A stretch of 64,000 nt of DNA from Dromaius novaehollandiae. Its lineage: Eukaryota > Chordata > Aves > Casuariiformes > Dromaiidae. A program made the position numbers and the translations under genes. The stretch covers positions 28,918,001 to 28,982,000 of the forward strand of contig NC_088106.1 of assembly GCF_036370855.1 (NCBI RefSeq), written 5' to 3'. The first letter of the stretch is position 1; each line of letters begins with the position of its first letter. Below the pieces are notes generated by a model. The model ran no database searches and was not told the DNA's origin. It was given only the letters and a program-made list of their open reading frames with translations. Shown piece by piece: positions 39,408 to 54,400 of the stretch.

Positions 39408-42400
39408 GTGAGGCTCTTTCTTTTGTTCCCTGCACAATGAGGCCCCGGGCTCGCTGCGCGGCCCCGCAGCCCGGGGGGCCGCCGAGGCCCGGCGGCGCTG
39501 AGCCGCCTCGGCGCGGCCCCCGCCGCCTCGCTTCGCCTCGCCGCCCGCCCGCCCGGGGGAAACCCCGTGCACTCCCCCCCCCCCCCCTTCGAGCTCGGCC
39601 CGTGCCCGGAGGCTTCCCGGGAAACTTTCCCAGCTCCCTTAAAAAAAAAAAATGCGCAGCAACCCCCCCCCCCCCCCGGTTGGGAGCAGCGTGCGGGCGG
39701 AGCGGCCCGGGCTGCGGCGGAGCGGCGCTCAGCGGCGGCTCGGGGCCCCGCGGCGGTGCGGGGCCGGGGCGCCCACGTGGGCGGTCGCGCTTCTCCCGCG
39801 GCGGGGCGCGGCGGGGGGGGGGGGGGCGCGGGAGCCGCGGCCGGTTTGTTTGGCGAGTTGGGAAGGGAGGAGCGAGGATGTCGTTGGGTTGAACTTCTCC
39901 CCCCCGGGGGGGAAAAAGGGGGGAGGAGACCCCCCCCCCCCGCCTGTAATACTTGTCAGAAAGACAGACGGGCGTTTGGGCGCGCGCGGAGTAGCCCGGC
40001 GAAATACGAGCAAAATCCGCGGCGGCTCCGCTGCCCGAAACACAGCGCTTTATTCGGGCCGCTTTATTTCATAAAAGGGGCCGGTAGTTACGAGCGGCGG
40101 TTGGAAAACCTTGGTCGTGGTGTAGTTACTTGCTTTGAGGACGAGGTGAATAAGAGCAAATACGATAAAACAATATGTAGACCGCAGGGGAGGGGGCAAA
40201 TAACTTTTTCTTTTCCCCCATGAAATGCAAGAGCTGAATAATATTCAAATTGAAACCCAGGAATTTTAAGCACACAGAAACAACACTTGGGTTTTGGTTT
40301 TGTGTGTGTGTAGCAGATCAATGTCCTGTGACAATAATTACCGTAAAAAGCAAATAGGCTGAGAGTCTATGAGGGTCTGCCCATCCTTACCCCCTCCTCC
40401 CCCAAAAAGAGGATTCTGCATTTTGTTGGGAAAGGCGGACATCCCAAATAGTAATACTACATTTTAGAGATCATTTGGGAAGGGATTGCTTTCTGCTATG
40501 TTTATGAACTGTAGACACATGGCTTTTTCCGGTAGGAAGCTTGAACTTTCTTGAACTTTCCTTCGAAACACTATGGACTACTGTTGGGAGAGGGAGCCTG
40601 AACTGCTAGACCTCTCGGTTGATTCATTTTGTTAATTCTTCTCTTTTACTTTGGTAATTTAAGTCCTTGCCCTGCATATGTTTGACTTTTCTTGACATAG
40701 TGGGCACACGTCCATTATGTTTTCACGTGTTGATCTGTAGTGATGTGTGTGGTCTCATTAAAATTTAATTGAATTACCAGGTTTATAAAGTTAAATTATT
40801 TATTTAACAGGATCGGGACTTCAACTGTTGAGGCTGCTAAACTAGGCTTGGATGCTGCCTATCCTGTAGCTATTGGCTCCTCCCATTTAAAGTCTTAGAA
40901 AATAAGAGATCAGTTCATACTGGGAAAAGAGGGAGCTTGTTCCCAGGATCACTGCATCATTTCCTGAAATAATTTATCTAAGTTTTTTTTTTCTCTCTCT
41001 CTTAACCCTGATGTCAATATTAATGCAACTCTGCTCTTACATCTTGCTTACTACCTTAGGCCCTGCTAATTCTAATCCTGGACTTTATTTGTTTTCCATA
41101 AATCTTTCTTGCTTTTGCTCTGTTGTCATGCTACTTTTGCCTAAAAACATACCAATATATTTCCAATTTTTTTTAAGATATTACCTTAAGGACTATGTGT
41201 TTCTAACCATTGTGCTGACTTCTCCACTTTAACACTCATCTTCTGAAATGTGTTCTTCATTCTCCTTGCCTTGACTTCTTCCCTTCTTGGCCTTTTGCAA
41301 TCTTATTTTTGCACTCTGTGCTATTGAAATCATCTTTCTTTAATTTGTCCCTGCCCAAATTCCTGAGCTATTTTTCTCTTCTTCTCCAGCTTTTTCTTGC
41401 TCGCCTTTTCTGTCTCTTTCAGTTTGGCTAAGCAGCCTGGGCAGTTTAGTTTTTCTTCCATGGACGTGTGCCTCTCTGGGTTTTCTGACTGACTTACAAA
41501 CTACCTCTCGATGGTTGCACTTTCTCTCCTCATCCCTTATTTTCTTGGAATTTTAAGGTTACTGCCTTGGCTTACTTCTTTCTACCATAGCTATTTTTGA
41601 GATAACGGTAGTCACTGATTCAAATATTTTGTCTACTGGTGATGCCCCAGTGTTCTCTCTCTCTGTCGGGGCTTTTGCTTGTGGTATGGGAGCGTAGAGA
41701 GGCCTCAGTGAATACCAGGTTCTCTGTGGTGCTAGGTGCTATGCGTCCGCATAGTAAAATACAGGTTTTGTCCTGTAGGGCTAGTAAAGTGTCCTCCTTG
41801 AACCTGCCAACAGTCAGGCGTGGGACAGTGGTCCTGTCCAACACGAAACTGTCCGTTCTGGCGTCGACCAGCAGTTATAAACCTTCAGCTCAGACTGACA
41901 ACAGCAAATCACCGTTCTCTTCCTTCTTTGCTCTTTGTGTTCCTTTTCTCTCTCCTCTGCCGTGGGTGAATATCTGTGCCTCCTTCTCTCTTTGGCTCTC
42001 TGACCTTGCTATGATTCTTTTAAAATATTTTTTCTCTTGTGCAATTGGTGCTAAAACCACCTTCAGCACATTGAGAAGCATTAAAAGCCTAACTTCTGCA
42101 TTCCTTCATTCAACTTTCAGAAGCTTCTCACCTTTAGAGAGTATTTTAAAATGTAAAGTTTAAGTACAGAATTAAAGATTATTCCATAGATCTTATGATC
42201 ACAAGAGTCGTTGCCATGACCCCTCAAAGCCTCACAGTCCATTCTCAGAAATCTTTAAAAGCTTTTTACATGCTTGCTTCTTTCTACCCTGTTCTCCCAT
42301 CTGTTTGCAGACCATTTAGGCTATAAGATCCAAATAGCTAGGTGTGAGTTCACATATGTGGAAGTTTGAGTGCCTGGTACTTTCCTTGTATAGATGGTAG

Positions 42401-45400
42401 AGGAATGAGGTCTTGACTGTAAACTTCTAAAAATCATGCTTTGTGGGAGAACTGCTGCGTAAATTTTCAGTAATGCATAAAACTTGCACTTTGCAGAGTT
42501 AAATTCTTTTAAGCCCCAAGTGTTGGACTTCCAGCACTTCCCCTGGGAAATTATTCCCTAAATTAGTACTCCTGATGTCATCTGCCTTTTCCCAGTATTT
42601 AATCTCTCTGAATGCATTCTGTTATGCTTTGTTATTCTGTAGGTATTAATTCTGCAGTTGGGATTTTCCATTTGATTTTACAGAATGTTTTTTAGAAGAA
42701 ATTAGTGGTGGTCGTGTAAGTCAGCTAATGTTATTGTGCTTTGGCAACTCTTCTTCTGATCTGATAGTTTTTAAGCTTGCTTACATAGTAGGAGTGGCAG
42801 AAGTTTTTGGCTGTACATAATTATGAAATTCTAATTAAAGCTCTGATTTTAGATACAAATTGGCACACGTGAAATTACATCAGTAGAAAGCCACAGCGTG
42901 CCACTGTAAATCAGTCAACTAAATCTGTTCTAGGTGAATTTAAGGTCTCTGTCTTACCTGATGGGTTATAAGGGTTAAATTACATTGATGATAGAGCAGT
43001 GTACATTTCTAGGATTTAGGTGTGATCATGTGATAATTTCCTAGATGGTCTTGTCGGTAATGCATAGGTCTTTTACAGGCATGTGTAAGAAAACATTTCC
43101 TGGAGATTTTAAAACTTTACAGCAACTTTGGAGTAGCTATTTTTGACAGTAGGTGTATGGCTTATGTGTTTTCAGGATATGAGATCTAAGTCTTAATCTC
43201 TAGCCTGGAGTGATTATTATTAAATTACATGTTAATATTACATTTCATTTAAAAATAGCTTCTTAGGGGTGTATACAACAAACTTTCCTGCTACAAAAGT
43301 ACTCCCTCTTGGTACAAACAGTCTTTTAAAAAAATGACCTTTTCTGTTTTGATTGCAGTGTAGGTTACTACACAGAGTCATTCAGAAGTTCAGCTGACTT
43401 TTCAGAACTAGCAGTCATCTTTGATGGTTTTTCTTTTAAAAAAATGATGCTGATGTATCATTTAAAATTTTTACTAGAAATTAAGTTAAAATGCTTGTGA
43501 GAGACAAACTGCTACTCAGATCAACTTAGCTTTTTATCCATGGAAAAACTCTGTCCTGAAACCTGTGAAAGGTGTTTTAGAAAATGCTGAAGGTGATTGA
43601 AAGATTGTTGTTGCTGTTTTGGAATGTGAAAGTGCTTGAAAGGTTGCTCGGCTTTTGAATAACACTTTACATTTGGCCAGGAACCCAGCTGGAGCCTGTA
43701 CTATGGAAACGCAGGGTGAGAACACAGTTCTTGCCTTAAACATCCTGTAATCTAAGTAATGGGATGTGAGACAGCATGTGGTTTGGGACAGATTAAGGGG
43801 ATGGGAAGGAACAAAGAAACAACGTGACGGTGCGGACCTGTATGTTACCCAGCTACTGTCAGGTGGTTTGAGATAGCAGTGGAGAATTTCAGCTGGAGGT
43901 TTGAAGGATAAATGGTGAAGCAGCATTGTGGAAGCAACTCCGAAGCATGAGGAATGGCATGGATTAGAAAAATAATAATAAAAAAGTAATTTGGCTGTGT
44001 TTTTTCTATTTGAAGGTCAGTATAGAGATGTTATTTCTGTCCTGCTCTTGGGTAAATGTATTAGCTTGTTTTTTGAACTTGTTGCCCTGTAGGTAAAAGT
44101 TGAATCTGACTGAATTCATTCTGCTAGCTACATAAATGTCTCCATGGTTGGTGATACATGGAGGTATGTAAAAACTTGCATCTCCGTGCCATCTTGTCCA
44201 CGTTGCTAGACCAGTGATGTCTCTTTCTCTTCTTCCTCACCTGTCGCTCAGCTAATCTCCACTGCTTCTGCAGCCTAGCTGCTCCCCCCTACCCTGGTCC
44301 CTGGTGTGACCTACTCTGAACCCTTTGCCTGTAGGTCTTAGTAGCACTGATGTTGATCACAAGCAGAGCTTTTTACTTTAGGCTATGCTTTGCCATTGGG
44401 AAAATGTGAATTGGACCTTTTAAACCATACGGCTTGATTAAATTTTCATTAATGAATATGTGTACAGATATCTAAGGGAAGAAGCACCAAACGCAAGTGG
44501 TATGCAAGTGAATTCGGGTTCTAGAGTAACCAAAGTTGTCTTTCGCGGATGGTACTCAGGCAACCTGAGAGACGCAGCCGTTATGTAACGTCCCCCAGAG
44601 ATGAGCAGATAGTGGTGTGACTCCAAACAGAAGTTAGCTTTGTAGAAAGTTCAATTTCCTGACCTACAGGTGGAAGATGGGAGAAACAAACTCCCACTGG
44701 TGATAAAAACTTAATTATATGCATGCTACTTGACTTTCTGCTTGCGAGGTGAGCTATTACTAAGTGAGTTAACCTGGATATTGGAGTTTTAAAGTGGAAA
44801 AAATGTATTTAAGCTTTTTGTTGGAAGGCTTATTCATGATCTGTGCTGCCAGATCACAGAGTTGCCTTTTGTGTTTGAAAAGAATACCTAGACTAGGGCA
44901 TTTTTTCAACAGGTGTTTTCACTGGCTTTTTTTTCCCCTTCATTTTCATGGATGAAAAGTACTATCCAGCTATTAAATATGGTTAGTTTTTAAAATTATG
45001 TTATTTTTCCCCATAAAAATCACATGAATGCTTGCCAAAATACTTTGAATTTTGGAAGAATGTGCAAAATAACCAGAATCTGTGAAACAACCATCCTGGG
45101 ATATGGAATATGGGACAAAGTACCTATAAAATATCTTCTGTTGCAAGCATTCATTTTCTTCTTCTTCTTCTTCTTCTTCTTCTTCTTCTTCTTCTTCTTT
45201 TGGCGATAACCAGCATGGCTAGTTGTCTATGAAATTTTCACTCGCGCATCTCTGAAAACCCCAGTTTTTAGCCAACAGTGTGTTGGTTGGTTTTGGTTCC
45301 TCTTAAAATCTCTTATTTAAATTCATTGTTTCCCTTTCCTGCTTTAAATCTTTTGTGTGAATCTTGGGAAAACTGCATTTCCCGAGGTTGTCTACCTTGT

Positions 45401-48400
45401 GCTGTGTAAGTTCTGACTCCAGAAAATTGTGCCAGTCGAATTTAAACTGGTTTCTAAACTGAAATTTTTCCTCCAGCTTAGAACAAAATTGCGAAGAAGG
45501 ACAGGCAGAGAAGTAACTGTGGTTTCCACCTTATCAGAAGGTTGATGTTGGAATTGAAAAGCAGGTTGCAAAGTGAAGGTTACAGTACGGTCCTCTTTGC
45601 TTTGAGATGAGCATGTGTGTTTCTTATTGAGGTGATGGACTGGTTTTGATGGTCGCCTGAGGATATTGATTAGACTGATTACATTTCAGGGCGCTTAAAG
45701 AAAAGTTAAAATGTTGTCAACAGGCATCTTTATTGGGACAACTTAATTGCCCATGTCTATGGACGTAGAGACTCCAAACACATCCTTCTTTGGCTTTGTT
45801 TTCTTACTATGTTATGGTTTACAGATAAGCTTGACTAAATATGAAATAAGCAGTTGTTTAATATGTTGGAATTCTGTGTGAAGCCAAAAAAGAGTCTCTG
45901 CCTCTATTATATAACTTGAGAAATAATGCACCGCACAACTTTTCTTGAGTGCTCTACTTCTTAGAGAGCAAAGATTTTCCTGCCCTTATGAAGGAATTCA
46001 CTTTGAAGCCTTTCAGTGCTATAATTCATCATTCGCTGTCTCCCGAGCCGTGCGGTCACAGCACAGTGCTTGATCCTTCTCCAGGGGGCTGGAGAAGCAG
46101 TTTACTCTAAGAAGATTGTGTGGTTGATTTTGATGGCATGAGAATTTGTGTGTGCAAACAAGTTTTCATTACTTCTTGTCTGCTCAGAGAACACGATTAA
46201 TACAACTGACGATCTAAAACTTTCAAAGCAGGTTTTAACTCTTCGAAGTCTTTACGTTGTATAGTAACATGTTAAATTCATCTGTGCACCCATAGTAGGA
46301 ATGTTCACTTTACTACTTAAAGCCTCTTAAAATGTTGCAACCTTGACTTTTGGAAAACATCGTTCCACAAAAATTTTGTACTAGGTGGTGAAAAAGATGA
46401 ATTTATCATTTTTTTTAAAGCCCTGCTCATAAACAATTTTGAGCATTGCCACCTTGCTTGCTAGGAGCGCATTTAGAAATTTTCTAGTCCATAATTTTAT
46501 AAACACAGAGACTTTCAAACAAATATAACTTTGCAGGACTCAATAACTTAAGTTGTGTTGTTTATTATGCAAGAGGTCAAGTCAGAGAACCAAGCAATCC
46601 TTTTGGCATTTAAAATGTAATTTGTTGTTAGGCTTTTTTTTTAACTTTAGCTATAGATGTTTACTATATTTCTCTAAATATGGAGGAAAAAATAGTTTAA
46701 CTGTATTCTTATTGTAGTTAATTTGAGTTCCCACGGTGTTCAGAAAAAAATAGCACAGTCTTTATTTTTCCAAAAAGTTATCTAATCCTTGGTTCTTTAC
46801 TCAGGAATGTCCTTATGTGGGGATGATAATTTCTGTAGTTAATTTTCATAGTTTATTGACAGAGGATGGATGCTCTGAAGTATACAGTAGCCAGCAGAAT
46901 TTTTTCTCCGATAAAGTTCTGAAATAAGTTTTTATATGGAGATTTTGTGGGGTGTTTTTTTTTGGTCTTTGTATGTCCCATGTTTCCAGTTCACCTGACT
47001 GGGGATCTACCTATGCTTTTGAACACCTTTAGAAAAACTCCAGTGGCAACGTTACTGTAGTTACGATGCTCTAGGTGCTAGATGGTGTTTTGGAGGAAGC
47101 AATATTATCTTTTGGTTCACAGATTCACTCTTAGTTACTGGTTCAGACCTGGAAAAGGGTTGCGTGCCCCAAATCTTGGGCTACTTTTTCTAATTCTGCT
47201 GCTTGGCTGAGTAAGAGTGATTTTTTTTCTGTATTTTTTTTGTCTGCAAAACCTTGTCTTACAAAAACGCTAAAGGGTAAATAAATATCTAGTATTGTCA
47301 CTGTGCATTCCTCTTATTCATAATCTGTGTTTTGTGGACACAAAGCTTTCAAAGCCTTGTGCTGGCAATATTGCAAACACACCTTACATGTTCCTGCCTC
47401 TCAACCACGAGCGTGGCAGCTACGAAGGCACATGTGTTTTCTGAGCTCTGGCGAGGCTGCACTGGATCTCCGAGTCATCTCCCGAATCTCTGCCAGGTGC
47501 TCTGGTAGGATTCTGTACGATAAGAGAAATTACCGAACGTTTTCTGACTGAGACAGCTTGTCAGGGCAGTGGTAGGATGAAGCTCCATCTGGTGAATCTG
47601 CCTCTCGACTTCGGTGTCCTATTTACGAACTGGACCAACCAAGCCGTGGTTCATGTTCACCATCTGGAGTCTACAGTTCAGGCAGGTTTTAGTTAGGGCT
47701 TGAGATCTGTGGAAGGAGTCCTTTGCTATTGCCTTGTCCTTGGGAGTTGGTCCTTGCACTCGTGTCTTTCTTGAAATTTCTCTGGTTTTGAATGTATTTA
47801 ATTATCTTCTAGTAAGTGTCCAGCGCTTGCACCCTTATATAGTAGGTCTTACATACTTGTTTTTTCTTTCTGCAAATGGTTAACAAACATTTTCACTACT
47901 CTAGGTGTGTCTGTCTATTTATCACCAATTTTGCAAATAGTGCTCTTGAATATTTAGTTTTTCTTCAAACTCTGAAAATGTCAGTGTGGAAAGAGGTGTT
48001 TTCTGTGTTTTCATGAAGTCCAATGCTCTGTGTCTATCTGTAAGCTTGGTAGTAGACCTATGTAGCTAAAGAGCTTAAATTCTAAGGTGGAAACTTGGAA
48101 TGGGAGAGGCCTCATTCGCAGAACAGTTTGTTGGGTACTGCTTTTAGTATCGTATTTTTTGTTTGCACAGTTTATTTTGACATATAATTGAGCTAGCCAT
48201 TCTTCAGGCTGATCTAGATCATAATTTCGTAGATGAAAAGCTTGGTCATTGGTTCATTTATGCTTAACATGTGAAAGAGTGTTTCTGAGTTGGTGTCAGG
48301 TTTTGCTTCTCTCTCTCATTCAGATTGAGGAAAAAACAAGGCATTGTCTTTTTATTTTATAAAACAATAAGATTTTAATCATGAAGCAGGATCGATCATT

Positions 48401-51400
48401 CTTCTTGTAACTGAAATAGTGCACAGCTACTTGGACCATCTGTATGCCTATAAAACCATCTATATGGCTTTATTCAAAGTACTTGGCTGTTGTCTTTTGC
48501 ATAGGTCATGTTCTTATTTGAGGAGCTGCATAATATTCTCATTTAACTTTAAACTCAACTTCTCTAATTTTGTTCAACTTTCTAGAATTTGGCTAAAGTG
48601 CCAGTATTTGTTTTTTTCTAGTTAATGTAGGTTGAATGTATCCCGTATATTTTTTTCACTGACATTTGAGCATTGGTGCTGCGCCAGCTGTGCTAGGGCA
48701 GCGGAGGGCAATAGGAAGGGGGACCACGGAGCGGAAGAGGAGTTGGAAAAGGGGCTGCTCTAGCAGCGCTGCCGCCAGCTGGGAAGCTGAAGTCGAAGGG
48801 TTTGGGTCCTTGAGGTGCGGCGAAGCCGCTGAACGGCTTATCGCTCCTGAAAGGGGGAATTCCTGCTTCCTCTTTCCTGTCTGCGTGTTCGCACTTCTCT
48901 TGTGCTGGTCCTGGCACACGTCGGATCTCTCTGTCAGCTGAGTTAACTTGCTAACCTTGGGAAAACAACTGCAGCCAAATAACTCCAGCCCCCAATCCCT
49001 GGGCTATTCTTTCCTAGAGAATTTCTTTCTCCTAAATCAATGAACTAAATCAGCCTGTGGAAGGCTCTGACAGGTGCCCGAGCTGACACGTGGGATCACG
49101 CAGCGTGGGGTGAAGAAGGGAGCAGCGCAGGGAAGGTGGTAAGGGGAACTAGCCTTTTCCTTTCCGTGGCTGTTGCTCGCTTCAGCTGCCGGTCGCAGGG
49201 CAGCCAGACTTCACCAAGCCTCTTGAGCAGGATCACCAGTCAGTGAGAACTAGCTTCTCCACTTCACTCACATTCCACTGAATGTAGCAATTTGTTAGCA
49301 TTATTTGCCTGTTGCTCGTTATTTTAGTAAAACCAACCAAATCATGTTTAACCCAGAAGTAAAAACATTGCAAGTGTAGTGTCCAAATGCTAGATCTCCA
49401 GCTTCTGGTTATTACTTTGAGGCACTTGTCATGTATTGATTTTAAGTGTAACATAAATGTGTGGTCCATCAAATTGCTTATATATGGGCTTCCTGTTTTT
49501 TAACTTGGTAGATTCTCAGAGCTGCAGAATTTCTATCCAATTTATCCATAGTTCACTGAGGCTTTTTGTAACATTTGGTTTTAAAATGCCATCGTGGTCA
49601 TTGTAATGTTCAGTGTTTCCAGCCTAACTAAGGTGGGCATGCTTTCTTCTTAACATTCATGGATGTTAATCCCACTTCTCATTGAGGAGCAGATACGCTA
49701 CTTCAATCAGGTAGAGCACCGGTGAAAGTAGTAGGGGGTCTATGGCTGTTGAGCTTTCCACTTGTTTGCTGCACACTATAAAATGAGAATTATTTCTGGT
49801 GATGTGAATGCAATTGAGGAGTAAAGATTTTGCTTTGGCAGACAAATCTTTGAGATTAACCCCAGTGAAACGTTTATTTATACTTTTTTTTGTAACCAAT
49901 TTTGACTTCATAATTTTTTCTACTTTGCTTCACCAAATTAAGATTTATTTCAGAAGTTACATCATTCTTAAAACTTCGAATTGTTAAAAGCAGCAATAAT
50001 GTTTCGATAGGCTTTTCCAGGGGCTTTAAAGTATTCATGCACTGAGGACTTAACCTTCCCCCTGCCCCCCCTTTCTAGGGCATTATCTTTCTGCCTTTGC
50101 TCAAGATAGATGAGGATGAAAGGAGATGACCTGTTTTGGTTCAAGGCTTTCTTCTTAAACCTCATCAATTCAGAGCATATTTTCTGGATATAAACCTAAT
50201 ATTGCTTTGATTCCCAGTTCTTCTCCTTCTTTGGTCTGTGAGATACAATTTGCAGATGCTTCCCCTCTTCCTGCAGCTGTGAAGTAATGCTCATTAAGGA
50301 ACACAATAGGAAGTATTCCTCGCGGTTTAAATGACCTTCCTCCTGGTAGCAACATTTCCAGGACAGCCATGATGTTTTGTAAATTATATATTAGAAGTAT
50401 TTCTTCTGTACGTGCATCTTAGTAAACGTAAGTGCTCATATTAAAGTAGATATTTGGAAAACGTTTCTGAAAGTAAGAGAGTTAAGAGCTGATGTTGTTA
50501 AGGAAAATTTGAAGCCTCTTACTGGAGGCTTTGTAAAAATACGATTTTGCTTTTGGTATATTAATATAACCCTTGTGAAAGAGGGTGAGCAAAGATGAGG
50601 CAAAGTTTAGTAATACCAAGCTATTTAGGGTAGTAAAATTGAAGGGCTACATTGAGCAATTGTAGAAGGATCTTATGAGGATGAATAACTGCACAATAAA
50701 ATGGCTAATTAAGTTCAGTTTAGATAAGTATTAAGTGATATACATGGAGAAAAATGTATTTAACTTCTCAAAGCCCATCATTTTTATCTACACCACCCAA
50801 AAGTGAGATCTTGGCCTTGCAATAGAAAACTCCATGAAAACCTCATTTCAGTGCTGAGTATCAGTCAAAAAAATCAAAAAGCCATGGTTTACCCATATAT
50901 TAAATGCTGTTGGAGCCACTGTCTCAAAAAAGATTATAGCAGAACTGTTCAACAGTGTGCAAAACAAGCAGTAAGTTGCGTTCTCAATGCAATGGATCGC
51001 TGACCAGGGAACTTCTTGTCAAAGGCTGTGACCGATTAAATTTGAAATCGTTCTAGAGGTTAGGCAAGCGTACGGAGAGAAGTCTGTTGAGGATTGCAAA
51101 GTACATGGAAACCACATCTACCTGGAGAAGTATGTCAGCTAGTAATGGTTAAAGGCTGGGCAAATATTAAGGGGAAGTGTCATATTTACTTGCCTTGTTC
51201 TTTTTCTGTGCCCTGGGCATCTGCTTTTGGCTGCTACATGAGATGCGTTGCTGGGCTAGATGGATCTTTGCTCTGACTCAGTGTGGCCATTCCTACGGGT
51301 TTGAGAATGGGCTTGGTGACATCTCAGAATCCTTCCCAGCTTTGTCGTCTTGGTGGGGTTTATAATCTTCACGTAGGGAGATTTGGTACCTTCCACCATC

Positions 51401-54400
51401 AAAGGAACATTGTGCCTTGGGGAGCTAGTACAGTCCAACAGCTTGGAACATCCCAAAGTACCTTCATTGGTCCCTCCAGAGCATGGTAGTAGCTCAGGTG
51501 TCGTCTTTCTGGGACGGTGTTTCTGACTAACACTGTTCCCCTAGTATTAAAACTAATTAAACCTAACTTTCAGTGGATTTCTGTATCATGCTTGACTTTT
51601 TTTCAGCTTAATGATACTAAAGCTGAGGATAGCGATAGGCGCCATAGGATCTACACAAGAAAGAAACTTTGACCGAAGAATGAATATTCAATGAGATGTG
51701 AGCTCAAGCTGAAAATATTCCCGCAGCTAAGGCATTCGCAGTGTCGCTCCCGTGTAGGTCGCCTGGCATTTACCGAGGGTAGAACCCGCCGTGATCTTTC
51801 CTTCAGTGAGAGCACATACAGTGTTTTGTTGTGTCTGTCCATCTGTCTTTTTCCACAAAACTTGCAGATTTTTTTTTCCAGATTTTTTTATCCTCTGCTA
51901 ACTTTTGTACCATAATTTTGTCCAGCTCTTTCAACAAAGTGTATCTTGGGAGAAACACACAGTCAGCAGCAAGGCTTTTTTTAAAAAAAAAAGGTTAAAA
52001 GTTAAATTGCAAATGTATATTGCTTATTTAATTCCATCATTGAAGTATCTTAGTGCATCAGATTTTGTAAAGCATCGATCATCATAACTCTTAAGTAGCA
52101 AGGTAGTATTATCTTATTTAACAGAGAGAGGCCTAAGATATAACGGATGGACCAAGGAGCACACTGTGGCTTATTGACCGCATGTTAGAATGAGACCTGG
52201 GTGACACCAATTTCCGATGGCCTGTGGGCAAGGAAGGAGCTAGCGTACTCCGACCAGTAACTTGATTTTGGACAATTCAGGAACATGTTAGGCAGCTCAG
52301 CTGCTCCACAGTGTAGATGCAGAAAGGGAACAACTTAATTGGTAGAGGAGTCTTCCAGGAAATTTAATTCACTTTTGTTGCACACTGAGTTAGTATTCTT
52401 CCCAGCAGACCGTTAATTTTGTCTTGGATTGTCTCAGTGAGAATTATCTGCAACCTCCTTCGTGCCTTAATGGCACTACAACCAATTCAGTTTTTTAAAA
52501 GTGTGGTTTCATCATTGGTTTATGTTGTCCCATGCATTCTCCGGTTTAAATTTCTTTTTTTGCTTTCCCTGCTGTTTTTCTTGTGTCCTCTCCAGTGATC
52601 ATGTAGCTGTGGGATGAATCAAGATGAGTGTAATAGAAGAATATGGCAATACTGGTTTCTCCTTCCTACTGCGGATGAAAAAAGAGTAGAAACATTGTTC
52701 TGCAATGTTCAGTCCTTGCTAAGGAGAATAACATTAGGATAAAGTAGGAACCTCCTGCTTCCCAAGAGGAGAGGGGCATTGCATTTCTCTTGACTTTTTC
52801 AAGAATCTCAAATATAGGAATCTCTAATTTTTGTGAGGATGTGAATTGGAAAAAATAAGTGTTTTAAGTATAACCTGGATATTGCTATTGCAGGTTTCCT
52901 CAAGTCTGGGCTGGAGGCTTGCCTCACCAGAAGAAGCGTTCAGTGTGTGTATTTCCCATTTTAGGCCTGTCTGAAGAGCAGCCAAACTTCTGGAAGACTT
53001 GAACTCGGATCGAGTTTGTGCTTTCCGAACTCCACAAGTGTACTTTAATAAGTTGTATTTTTTGTTCACAGCTGATGCTGGATTTGCAGGAGACTTGCGT
53101 GGTAAATACGCGGTTCTAGGGTTAGACTGTCAACAGTTAAAAGCGGGAAGCAAAACCTGAGGGTTTCCTAGGAGGCTGGCTGGCTTGCTGTTTTGGTTTA
53201 ATACCTTAAGTAGCAGACCACAGAGAGAGGCTATCTTAATGTTTTTTAGCAAAGCTGACGTCAGCATAGATTTACCATTCATGAAGGACAGAAGCTCTTG
53301 TAATTTCTGTGCATGGCCGTTTCGGGCCTTATGGATGTGTTTGATATTACTGGTACCCACGTGATTGAGCCTCGCATCCAAAGTGCTTTGCTTCCTGGGG
53401 TGTAAATCCTGGGGGGCTTTCGCTCCTGGAAGTGCGGTGGGTGTGCGTGGTTTAGGGCGGCCTAATGACTTCCGAAGTCTCAGAGCATTAAATGAACAAG
53501 CAATAGTAGATGTGTTCACTTAAGGATATGACTTTTGAGACTTTTTTCGAGCTCTCTTTTGTTTCTCCCTGTGGAGTTAAGGACTTCTCTCGCAAAATTA
53601 AATCCTACCTTGGAACCCTGATGGACGTCTCTGCCTGCGTTGCTGTTTAAGTGGTGTCATTTAAAAGGAACTTAAATTAAAAAAAAAAAAAGATATTTCT
53701 AGTGCAGGTTGAATTGTCTGACCTCAGGTTCCATCTGTTGGCTTGAAGTCTTCACTGCGTAAATCAAAGAGCATTTTGCTATTGGTGTTTCTTGGTAGGA
53801 ATTTTAGAATCAGTGCTTTTTCTCATTACATTAGCAAAGAAAAGTTAAATTCCTAGTGTCAGGAAGCTAGCAGGTGCCTAAAGCCTCCTGTGCTGTCAGG
53901 TATGTTGATTCCATTAGCAGCTGCTTTTTTTTATTAGCTGTTTTTTTTTTCTTTTTTCTTTTTTTTAAGTAGGATTTCAGAGAAAATCTTTTCTTCTGAT
54001 TTCCTCACCCCTACCCACGACACGTGAATTGCTGTTGACTTCTTGAAAATATTTAAGTATGATGGCTACAGCAGTGCCACTGTTTTAAGTGTTGTTTCAC
54101 TGCTATGTGTCTGTGAGTTGGAAAACGGGGAGCTGCCACTCCTCAAGATACGCTGTAGTCTCCCTGTTGCACGTTCTGTTTTGGCACAACAGCAATTTCT
54201 TAGCAAATAATACCATTTTTCCCCATTTTTATTTAAATGTATTTTTATTATGTATTTTATTCATGTTTATAAGTGTTTATAAGAATTCATGGGTCCCATT
54301 TAACTGCTTGGGTTGCTCTCAAAGTTAAAAACTTTGTCCTTTATTCATAGCATTGACTGTCACAAAGCTATGCGCTATTTTTAGTTCCAGCTGAATGAAG

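Larger units (their letters stand above)
37850..40100 (+). promoter_or_regulatory. MSL2 CpG-island promoter and first-exon region
   Basis: A dense CpG island with its core at 38120-39890 surrounds the MSL2 start codon. No TATA box is seen. Visible elements are an NRF1-type palindrome (38553-38562), a 19-bp direct repeat with MYB-like cores (38336-38382), and a further TAACGG at about 38615. Transcription probably starts between about 38500 and 38900, by analogy with leader position and motif placement. This is inference. Confidence 0.8.

Noticed and set aside
37645..40223. Long frames on both strands through the MSL2 CpG island (up to 221 codons)
   Set aside because: They have Arg/Ala/Pro/Gly-rich composition and no domain or conserved pattern. 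All are explained by G+C content, except the short MSL2 exon 1.
41639..42163. A 174-codon plus-strand frame in the MSL2 intron
   Set aside because: It lies in a pyrimidine-rich stretch, is rich in Ser/Leu/Phe, and has no domain. It is best explained by base composition.
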